Assembly (NCBI GenBank): GCA_011372335.1
Contig: DRSY01000170.1
Coordinates: forward strand, 1 to 5,159
Direction: 5' to 3'
DNA length: 5,159 nt
Source of the DNA: Candidatus Woesearchaeota archaeon
GTDB taxonomy: Archaea; Nanobdellota; Nanobdellia; Woesearchaeales; SM23-78
How positions within the stretch are numbered: the first letter of the stretch is position 1; each line of letters starts with the position of its first letter. Of this stretch, positions 1 through 4,518 are shown piece after piece. The notes below the pieces were generated by a model, which was not told the origin of the DNA, searched no databases, and saw nothing but the letters and a program-made list of their open reading frames with translations. Made by a program: the position numbers and the translations under genes.

Positions 1-53
1 CCCTTAAACCGTTCCAGTGCTTATTCATGGTCAGCTTTTAAAACTGAGTTCTG

Positions 54-120
54 GCCTTCACCATTCGTATCACCCCCCTAAACCGATTCACTGGTGAAGG
101 CACTTTTTTTTCTTTTTCTT
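54..120 (+). terminator. Hairpin plus T-tract, likely end of a transcript from the left
   Basis: A perfect 10-bp inverted repeat (GCCTTCACCA at 54-63, TGGTGAAGGC at 92-101) encloses a 28-nt C-rich loop. Two bases later comes a T8-C-T5-C-TT run (104-120). Archaeal RNA polymerase terminates at T-rich tracts, so this reads as the 3' end of a plus-strand transcript that begins left of the window. The stem directly before the T-tract resembles a bacterial intrinsic terminator and could also be the closing stem of a small structured RNA. No recognisable gene precedes it in the window. The downstream promoter at about 211 supports the idea that transcription restarts after this point. Confidence 0.5.
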
Positions 121-162
121 CTGAAGAAAAGTTATTAACACCCAACCACGATAACCATCTCA

Positions 163-233
163 TATCATCCTATAATGATACTGGCTTAATTCTGGAGTGG
201 TAGCGATACTTTTTTATACTTCCATCATTATAG
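163..233. repeat. Inverted repeats flanking the promoter of the MgtC-like gene (possible operator)
   Basis: CTATAATGAT at 170-179 is the exact reverse complement of ATCATTATAG at 224-233. A second, shorter inverted pair shares its right arm: TATCAT at 163-168 and ATGATA at 175-180, with a 6-bp spacer. The long arms lie on either side of the TATA-like element at 211-218, the right arm falling between TATA and the likely transcription start. That geometry fits a two-site operator for a dimeric regulator. Matches of this size can arise by chance in AT-rich DNA, so the role is inferred. Confidence 0.3.
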
Positions 234-241
234 ATTAATAT
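211..241 (+). promoter_or_regulatory. TATA-like promoter for the MgtC-family gene
   Basis: TTTTTATA at 211-218 is centred about 26 nt before position 241, the usual archaeal TATA-to-start distance. That places the transcript start a few bases before the ATG at 248. No Shine-Dalgarno sequence lies before that ATG (the preceding bases are TTAAAAG), which agrees with a leaderless or very short-leader mRNA. The start site is predicted from spacing only. Confidence 0.5.
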
Positions 242-247
242 TAAAAG

Positions 248-676
248 ATGCTAGGAGACTATATCATCTCGGTTGAACTAAGATTCCTTGTGGGTTTTGT
301 CTTTGCATTCATAGCAGGTTTTCTTATTGGTTATGAGCGTGGCTCCAGGGATAAACCAGCAGGGGTTAGGACTAATACCTTGGTGTGTGTCGGAGCAATG
401 CTGTTCGCAATGCTATCCAGTCAAGTTGATCCTTCTAGTACTAGCAGGATAGCTGCTAATATTGTTACTGGTATTGGCTTCCTAGGAGCAGGTATTATTA
501 TGCATCATAAAGGCTCTGTGAAGGGAGTTACCACAGCGGCGAGTATATGGATGTCAGCGGCTATTGGTATGGCTATTGGTTTTGGCTGGTACCTCGTAGG
601 TGTTATTGCAACACTCTTAGCATTCCTGATTCTAAAAATGCCGCATATCGGTGAGCACGGACCAATAGGGCGATGA
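248..676 (+). CDS. MgtC/SapB-family integral membrane protein, short form
   Basis: This is a 142-residue hydrophobic protein with the three blocks typical of the MgtC/SapB membrane domain: an acidic/arginine segment GYERGSRDKPAGVRT at residues 28-42, IVTGIGFLGAGII at 72-84 and SVKGVTTAASIW at 90-101. Hydrophobic stretches at about 11-29, 44-58, 68-86, 94-112 and 114-130 suggest four or five membrane helices. Family members are linked to survival in low magnesium and, in pathogens, to modulating the F-type ATPase; the biochemical role of archaeal versions is not settled. The protein stops just after the last helix, so it lacks the soluble C-terminal domain of full MgtC (about 230 aa) and resembles the membrane-only SapB-like form. 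The ATG at 248 fits the upstream TATA element. The TGA stop overlaps an ATG at 673 that is in frame with pgk but is probably not its start. Confidence 0.88.
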   Translation: MLGDYIISVELRFLVGFVFAFIAGFLIGYERGSRDKPAGVRTNTLVCVGAMLFAMLSSQVDPSSTSRIAANIVTGIGFLGAGIIMHHKGSVKGVTTAASIWMSAAIGMAIGFGWYLVGVIATLLAFLILKMPHIGEHGPIGR

Positions 677-707
677 ACTGGTTTTCCTCGTTGGTTTCTT
701 TCCATAA

Positions 708-717
708 CTTTTTTAAA
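708..717 (+). promoter_or_regulatory. TATA-like promoter for pgk
   Basis: CTTTTTTAAA at 708-717 is centred about 29 nt before the ATG at 742, so transcription would begin at or just before that codon. The bases between are pyrimidine-rich with no Shine-Dalgarno motif. This is what a leaderless archaeal mRNA looks like, and it is an independent argument for starting pgk at 742 rather than 673, where the first codons would lie upstream of the promoter. Confidence 0.5.
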
Positions 718-741
718 CAAAGAACCCTTTTTCCTTTTTCT

Positions 742-1890
742 ATGAGGACTATTAAAGAGGTTGATCTTACTAATAAGAGGGTCTTACTAAGAGCAGACCT
801 TGATGTCCCTCTTAATACCAAAGGAGATATCACGGATGATTCCAGACTAAGAGCAGCGTTACCCACGATTAAATATATTCTTGAGCATGGTGCAAAACAA
901 CTAGTTATTATGGGGCATATTGACAGACCTAAAGGCAGGGTTGTTGAGATGCTGAGAATGGACAGGGTAGCTGTTAGGCTTATGAAGCTTCTTGGGCGGA
1001 GTGTTTATAAGCTTGATGATTGTATTGGTAAAGGCATTCCAAGAGGTGAGAAGATTATTCTTCTGGAGAACCTCAGATTCCATCCAGAGGAAGAAGCTAA
1101 TGATGAGGGTTTTGCTCATCAACTAGCAGCTTACGGGGATGTATATGTTAATAATGCGTTTGCAACTTGTCACAGGGCTCATGCTAGTATGCACGCAATA
1201 ACAAAGTTCTTGCCCGGCTGCATTGGTCTGCAGGTTGAGAAAGAGCTTAAGAGTCTTGACCTTAACCAGATGAGAAAGCCTATTGTTGCTCTGATAGGCG
1301 GAGCGAAGCTGAAAACTAAGATTCCTCTTATTCAGTCCTTGCTTGTAAGAGCTGATAAAGTGCTTATCGGAGGAGCAATGATTTTCACTTTTTACGCTGC
1401 TCAGAACCTTGAGATTGGTAAGAGCCTTTGTGATTATAATTATGTGATGAACGCAAAGATAATGCTTAATAATGAGAAGCTCCTACTCCCAAAAGATATT
1501 GTTATTGCTGATTATGAGGATAAACAAGCAGGTATTAGAACTGTTCCTTATAATAAGATTCCTAAGAAATCAATAGGACTTGATATCGGGGAAGAAACAG
1601 TTGAGGTGTTCAAACAGGAGCTTAGAAGAGCAGAGACAATTATTTGGAATGGTCCTATGGGTTATTATGAGAAGCCGCCTTTTGACAGAGCAACTAATGA
1701 GCTTGCAAAGTTTATTGCAGAGCTTGAGTGCAACAAAGTCGTTGGAGGCGGGGATACTGCTGATGCTATTCACAAGCTTGGCTTAGCTAATAAGTTCACC
1801 TTTATCAGTTCTGGAGGAGGAGCTGCTCTTGAAGTATTATCAGGAAAAAAGCTTGTAGCACTACAAGCACTTGAAGAACAAGCTTCTTAA
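742..1890 (+). CDS. pgk: Phosphoglycerate kinase (bacterial-type)
   Basis: Phosphoglycerate kinase reversibly transfers phosphate between 1,3-bisphosphoglycerate and ADP in cytosolic glycolysis/gluconeogenesis. Numbering from the ATG at 742 gives 382 aa. The N-domain shows RADLDVP (17-23), R35, HIDRPKG (59-65), LLENLRF (107-113) and NAFATCHRAHAS (138-149). The nucleotide-binding C-domain shows GGAK (186-189), K193, GGAM (210-213), GLDIG (279-283), WNGPMG (302-307), GGGDT (335-339) and SGGGA (357-361). WNGPMG, GGGDT and HRAHAS are bacterial/eukaryotic-type; typical archaeal enzymes have ANGPMG, GGGHS and HRSQPS. Oddities are DLDVP for DFNVP, GHIDRPKG for SHLGRPKG and NNAF for NDAF. The protein is slightly short, apparently missing about ten residues around 225-235. 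The frame is open back to an ATG at 673, but the extra 23 residues match nothing in the family and the promoter lies inside them. The main substrate arginines, the ATP-site glutamate (E310) and the glycine loops remain, so I expect an active enzyme. Confidence 0.96.
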   Translation: MRTIKEVDLTNKRVLLRADLDVPLNTKGDITDDSRLRAALPTIKYILEHGAKQLVIMGHIDRPKGRVVEMLRMDRVAVRLMKLLGRSVYKLDDCIGKGIPRGEKIILLENLRFHPEEEANDEGFAHQLAAYGDVYVNNAFATCHRAHASMHAITKFLPGCIGLQVEKELKSLDLNQMRKPIVALIGGAKLKTKIPLIQSLLVRADKVLIGGAMIFTFYAAQNLEIGKSLCDYNYVMNAKIMLNNEKLLLPKDIVIADYEDKQAGIRTVPYNKIPKKSIGLDIGEETVEVFKQELRRAETIIWNGPMGYYEKPPFDRATNELAKFIAELECNKVVGGGDTADAIHKLGLANKFTFISSGGGAALEVLSGKKLVALQALEEQAS

Positions 1891-1914
1891 AAAAACAAGT
1901 CTTACTTAAAAAAA

Positions 1915-1937
1915 CTTTTAAAGGGGGTGAGGGGTTT
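1915..1937 (+). promoter_or_regulatory. TATA-like element and G-rich ribosome-binding region before the PLP protein gene
   Basis: CTTTTAAAG (1915-1923) is TATA-like and is followed at once by the purine run GGGGGTGAGGGG (1923-1934). The run contains GGTGA (1926-1930), which matches the archaeal 16S rRNA 3' end and sits 7 nt before the TTG at 1938. The two signals point to different starts. The Shine-Dalgarno motif favours TTG 1938 on an mRNA read through from pgk. The TATA spacing (start near 1945) favours a leaderless mRNA beginning at the in-frame GTG 1944. Only 47 nt separate pgk from this gene, so both modes may be used. Confidence 0.45.
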
Positions 1938-2591
1938 TTGGGAGTGTACGAGAATGCTAAGAATATTCTAGCAGAGCTGCCTCCCAGTGTTACACTGGTT
2001 GCTGCTGTGAAATACGCTACTCCTGAGCAGATAAAAGAGCTGATAAGCGCTGGTATTACAGAGCTTGGTTTTAACACTTATCAGCATATGCTGGAAGTGA
2101 AGAACGTTCTCTCAGAGGAGCTTCTTAGCAAGGTTAACTTTCACTTTATTGGTCACTTGCAGAGCAACAAGGTAAGAAAGGTTATGAAGCTAGGAGTCCG
2201 ACTGATACAGAGCGTGGACTCGTACAAACTCGCTAGGAAGATAAGCTTAGTCGGTGTAGAAGAAGGAATACTTCAAGGTGTTCTGGTCCAAGTCAAGACT
2301 GATGAGTCAAAAGATTACGGGGTTCTACCTTCTGAATTAGAAGACTTCCTTCTCTTATTAAAAGATTTGAAAAGTATAAGTGTTCAGGGATTAATGACAA
2401 TACCTCCTTTTGATTATAATGCTGAGCATAACAGGAAATACTTTGCTCTGACAAGAAACTTATTTGAGAAAGCTTGTGCTTTGCTTGGCAGAAGATTAGA
2501 ATACTTATCCATGGGGATGAGTGATGATTACAAAATCGCTTTAGAAGAAGGAGCTAATATGATAAGGCTAGGCAGAATTCTGTACAAGTAA
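1938..2591 (+). CDS. yggS: YggS/PLPBP-family pyridoxal phosphate homeostasis protein
   Basis: A 217-residue cytosolic protein of the PLP-binding YggS/PROSC family, single-domain TIM-barrel proteins related to the N-terminal domain of alanine racemase. They bind pyridoxal 5'-phosphate and help control vitamin B6 and amino/keto acid balance without a known catalytic reaction. The PLP-binding lysine is K25 in VAAVKYA. Other signatures are HFIGHLQSNK (68-77), SVD after a hydrophobic strand, QGLMTIPPF, the phosphate-binding SMGMSDD (191-197) and RLGR (210-213). Length is normal to slightly short (family about 220-235). The usual GEN block reads GFN at 43-45, keeping the asparagine but losing the glutamate. 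The start is TTG 1938 by the nearby GGTGA motif; GTG 1944 is a close alternative and would remove only two residues. The stop codon runs into a nine-A stretch that also serves minus-strand termination. Confidence 0.94.
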   Translation: MGVYENAKNILAELPPSVTLVAAVKYATPEQIKELISAGITELGFNTYQHMLEVKNVLSEELLSKVNFHFIGHLQSNKVRKVMKLGVRLIQSVDSYKLARKISLVGVEEGILQGVLVQVKTDESKDYGVLPSELEDFLLLLKDLKSISVQGLMTIPPFDYNAEHNRKYFALTRNLFEKACALLGRRLEYLSMGMSDDYKIALEEGANMIRLGRILYK

Positions 2592-2619
2592 AAAAAAAGG
2601 CGGAGTTCTTGTGAAGAGA

Positions 2620-2639
2620 AGTCTTAAAAAGTCTTAAAA
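2620..2639. repeat. Tandem 10-bp direct repeat in the convergent intergenic region
   Basis: AGTCTTAAAA occurs twice back to back (2620-2629 and 2630-2639), followed by a partial third copy beginning AGTCTT at 2642. It lies in the loop of the 2602-2682 inverted repeat. Slippage during replication is the simplest origin. No function is evident. Confidence 0.6.
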
Positions 2640-2654
2640 GCAGTCTTTATAATA

Positions 2655-2673
2655 CTTTTTTAATATTTTTTTT
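2655..2673 (+). terminator. T-rich terminator for the plus-strand genes
   Basis: A T6 run and a T8 run separated by AATA (2655-2673) lie about 65 nt after the stop of the PLP protein gene, just before the convergent rpoK stop. T-tracts of this kind are the main termination signal of archaeal RNA polymerase. No tight hairpin precedes them; the inverted repeat 2602-2610/2674-2682 encloses them. Confidence 0.5.
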
Positions 2674-2689
2674 AAGAACTCCTCTGTTT

Positions 2690-2959
2690 TTATCTCTTAT
2701 GAGGAAGTAATCTCTTAACAGTTATTGGTAAAACACCTGCTTCGAATTCCAGCTTTGCTATCTCTACAGGATTATAGCTTAGCTCTCTTAGCTGCTTAGG
2801 TGTCAGCTTTATTAGGAAAGGAGCTCCCATACTTATCTGTAAAGCTCTTGAACCTATCAGCCTTGCTTTCTCATACTTCGTGTATTCTCCTGGCTGCAAT
2901 GATTCTATTTGTTTCTGCTCTTTAATACCCTTCGCATCCACACCTCTGGTCATCTTCAT
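2690..2959 (-). CDS. rpoK: DNA-directed RNA polymerase subunit K (Rpb6 homologue)
   Basis: RpoK is the small archaeal RNA polymerase subunit equivalent to eukaryotic Rpb6 and bacterial omega. It clamps the largest subunit and helps assemble and stabilise the enzyme. The 89-residue protein has the full family core: [16 protein letters not shown] at 26-41, ISMGAP at 42-47, then after a variable stretch [18 protein letters not shown] at 66-83. About 25 mostly polar residues precede the core, as in many archaeal homologues. The ATG at 2959 overlaps the rrp42 stop in ATGA, with GAGG four bases upstream, so translation is probably coupled. ATG 2953 (residue 3) is possible. In many archaea rpoK sits with ribosomal protein genes (L13-S9-rpoN cluster); its place here at the end of the exosome operon is unusual. 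Identification is firm. Confidence 0.95.
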   Translation of the reverse strand: MKMTRGVDAKGIKEQKQIESLQPGEYTKYEKARLIGSRALQISMGAPFLIKLTPKQLRELSYNPVEIAKLEFEAGVLPITVKRLLPHKR

Positions 2960-3738
2960 AACGCCTCATAGATTTTTCTCCTTATATCCTGACTCTTCTT
3001 CACAGCGAGATTTATCATCTCATTTATATCTTTTACGCTCAGACTCGCATCCCCGCCTTTCTGCAAGGCGCAAAGAGTACCGTCTTCCAAGATACTAACA
3101 GTTAGTCTGGCATCAAGAACTGCTTCCTCTGCTTCTGTAGGATCCACTATGAGGTTATCCCCTATCTTAAGAATAGTTACTGGGACTGGCATGCTCATAA
3201 TAGGAAGGCTTTGCTTGGTCCTTTTACCATACACCACCTTATTATCATTTACTTCAAGCATCTTGGCATCCTTAAGCGCTGCAAGAGCTGCTATCCCACC
3301 GATATCAATGAGATTACCATCATAATTAAGAGGAAGAACATCTATCATCACAGTCCACACACACTCCCCTTTCTCAATACAAAGCTTTTTGGTATTAATA
3401 GTCTTCCCTTCTCTTATCCCCCTATCAATAACCCGCGCTACTTCTATTGCATCAATACTCGGAGGCCCTGTTTCAAACTCAGGGTTGGATAATGGGAGTA
3501 ACTCACTGCCTACTATTAAGACTCCTTCGTCAGGCGAGTCAGGGTAAGGCTCTCCAATACCTAGTTTAACCCCTGCTATTACTTCTGTATCACCGCACTT
3601 TACAAGAGCGCTTCCCTCAGCAGTTGCTATCACCCCTGTTGTTATCTCTATCTTCCTGTACTCCTCTTTTTTTCTCCCATCAAGCCGCACTCCTTTTTTT
3701 AACGCCTCATTAATATGAGCTTTCAAATCCTGATTCAT
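2956..3738 (-). CDS. rrp42: Archaeal exosome core subunit Rrp42
   Basis: Rrp42 is the RNase PH-fold subunit without its own active site; three copies alternate with three Rrp41 in the ring that degrades RNA 3' to 5' by phosphorolysis. From ATG 3738 it has 260 aa, a normal length. Visible family blocks are [15 protein letters not shown] (18-32), [18 protein letters not shown] (41-58), the typical Rrp42 segment [14 protein letters not shown] (81-94), IDRGIRE (104-110), [13 protein letters not shown] (133-145) and [16 protein letters not shown] (199-214). It extends about 20 residues N-terminal of RLDGR, as Rrp42 does and Rrp41 here does not. Start choice: the frame is open to GTG 3747, but GTG is part of the ribosome-binding motif GGTGAT (3748-3743), so an ATG after it is more likely. 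ATG 3738 has the better spacing (5 nt after GGTGA); ATG 3741 is two bases away. It follows rrp41 by 28 nt and overlaps rpoK by 4 nt. Confidence 0.96.
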   Translation of the reverse strand: MNQDLKAHINEALKKGVRLDGRKKEEYRKIEITTGVIATAEGSALVKCGDTEVIAGVKLGIGEPYPDSPDEGVLIVGSELLPLSNPEFETGPPSIDAIEVARVIDRGIREGKTINTKKLCIEKGECVWTVMIDVLPLNYDGNLIDIGGIAALAALKDAKMLEVNDNKVVYGKRTKQSLPIMSMPVPVTILKIGDNLIVDPTEAEEAVLDARLTVSILEDGTLCALQKGGDASLSVKDINEMINLAVKKSQDIRRKIYEAL

Positions 3739-3742
3739 CATA

Positions 3743-3750
3743 ATCACCTA
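3743..3750 (-). promoter_or_regulatory. Ribosome-binding site deciding the rrp42 start
   Basis: On the minus strand TAGGTGAT lies just before two consecutive ATG codons (3741 and 3738). GGTGAT is complementary to the conserved 3' end of archaeal 16S rRNA. Because the only upstream in-frame start, GTG 3747, lies within this motif, the motif argues against it. Confidence 0.6.
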
Positions 3751-3766
3751 ATCCACTTATAATAAC

Positions 3767-4471
3767 TTACCCCTTGTACTTCTCTTTTAACGCTTTTCTT
3801 TGAACCTCTGCGATTCTCTTAAGCACAGGCTTAACCATCTCTATCGCTCTGAACAACTCCTCTTTTGAAGCCTTCCCATCCATTTGCAACAAGGTTATCT
3901 CCTCTGTGCTTGGAATCATTGCTATGGGTATATCAGCCACATCCAAGTCAGCGAGGTGTTCTTCATCTCCGTCCAAATCAATAACTATCCTGTGATCAAT
4001 CACCCCAGTACTAACAGCAGCCACCATATCCTTCATTATTATACCCGCGTCTGCTAAGGCTATTGAAGCAGCGCATATACCCGCACACCTAGACCCTGCG
4101 TCTGTCTCTATTAACTCAATAAAAACATCAACCACAGCGTTCGGATAATCCTCAAGATTCACCACTGGCAACAAGGCTTTCTCTGTCACCATACTAATCT
4201 CCCTGCTCCTCCGACTCGGACCAGGCCTAACTCTTTCTTCTGCACTGAAAGGCATCATATTATAATTACACCTAAGAACTCCTTTTTTCGGATCCTGCAA
4301 ATGCTTTGGATGTAATTCCCTTGGGCCATACACAGCTGCATAAGCAGTTGTTCTCCCAATCCTGAACATAGCACTACCATCAGCCTTATTAATAACACCT
4401 GCTCTTGCTATTATCGGTCTTGTTTCTTCAAAACCTCTACCGTCAAGCCTCTTATTATATCTTGACTCCAT
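3767..4471 (-). CDS. rrp41: Archaeal exosome catalytic subunit Rrp41
   Basis: Rrp41 is the active RNase PH-fold subunit of the exosome, degrading RNA 3' to 5' with inorganic phosphate (releasing nucleoside diphosphates) and, in reverse, adding A-rich tails. It works only in the ring with Rrp42. The product is 234 aa from ATG 4471. Signatures: RLDGR (8-12), ADGSAMFRIGRT (30-41), VYGPRELHP (47-55), RPGPSRRSREIS (82-93, whose paired arginines R87-R88 correspond to RNA/phosphate-binding residues of the family), DAGSRCAGI (124-132) and VADIPIAM (178-185), whose Asp 180 sits at the conserved acidic active-site position. The catalytic features appear intact. The N-terminus is short: many archaeal Rrp41 carry about 15-20 more residues before RLDGR. 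ATG 4471 is preferred over GTG 4480 because GAGGAG (4485-4480) lies 8 nt before it and includes part of that GTG. It is 47 nt downstream of rrp4 and 28 nt upstream of rrp42. Confidence 0.97.
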   Translation of the reverse strand: MESRYNKRLDGRGFEETRPIIARAGVINKADGSAMFRIGRTTAYAAVYGPRELHPKHLQDPKKGVLRCNYNMMPFSAEERVRPGPSRRSREISMVTEKALLPVVNLEDYPNAVVDVFIELIETDAGSRCAGICAASIALADAGIIMKDMVAAVSTGVIDHRIVIDLDGDEEHLADLDVADIPIAMIPSTEEITLLQMDGKASKEELFRAIEMVKPVLKRIAEVQRKALKEKYKG

Positions 4472-4479
4472 GATTATCA

Positions 4480-4516
4480 CTCCTCACCTTAACATTCTAG
4501 TTCATTTAATCCTCCT
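4480..4516 (-). promoter_or_regulatory. rrp4-rrp41 spacer with two ribosome-binding motifs and a two-codon ORF
   Basis: The spacer holds GGTGAGGAG (4488-4480), which serves the rrp41 start at 4471. Upstream of that a stronger motif, AGGAGG (4516-4511), lies five bases before ATG-AAC-TAG (4505-4497), a start codon, one sense codon and a stop. The first site would recruit ribosomes that stop almost at once, 26 nt before the rrp41 start. This may be a reinitiation or standby arrangement, or simply leftover sequence; the sequence alone does not decide. Confidence 0.4.
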
Positions 4517-4518
4517 TC

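Larger units (their letters stand above)
2590..2682 (-). terminator. Terminator region of the exosome-rpoK operon
   Basis: Read on the minus strand, the 3' trailer after rpoK has an inverted repeat, GGAGTTCTT (revcomp of 2674-2682) with AAGAACTCC (revcomp of 2602-2610), a perfect 9-bp match with a 63-nt loop. It is followed after GCC by nine Ts (2598-2590) that reach the stop codon of the convergent gene. The T-run is a plausible archaeal termination site. The long-loop stem is weaker evidence and would serve both directions. Confidence 0.45.

Noticed and set aside
38..64. Minus-strand ATG after a G-rich ribosome-binding-like motif near 66-78
   Set aside because: The frame closes after eight codons, and the G-run is part of the plus-strand hairpin loop.
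1..81. Plus-strand frame open from the edge to a TAA at 79, as the C-terminal tail of a gene
   Set aside because: Only 26 codons, with composition rich in Pro, Ser and Trp and no recognisable family. It also overlaps the hairpin. Cannot be excluded without the upstream sequence.
5..89. Direct repeat of TAAACCG (5-11 and 79-85)
   Set aside because: Only seven identical bases with loosely similar flanks; too short to support a repeat family or CRISPR.
673..741. N-terminal extension of PGK from the ATG at 673, overlapping the MgtC-family stop
   Set aside because: The 23 extra residues have no match to the PGK family, whose proteins begin near the 742 methionine, and the TATA-like box lies inside the extension. 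Translational coupling through ATGA is possible but less likely.
505..866. Minus-strand open frames opposite the MgtC-family gene and the pgk start
   Set aside because: Shadows of real plus-strand genes; their compositions mirror the opposite coding frame and show no motifs.
3211..3492. Plus-strand open frame of 93 codons opposite rrp42
   Set aside because: Antisense shadow of a strongly conserved gene, with no family resemblance and no start signals.
3754..3763. TATA-like TTATTATAAG in the rrp41-rrp42 spacer
   Set aside because: Its predicted start would fall inside rrp42 after the initiation codon, so it is unlikely to be a promoter for that gene.
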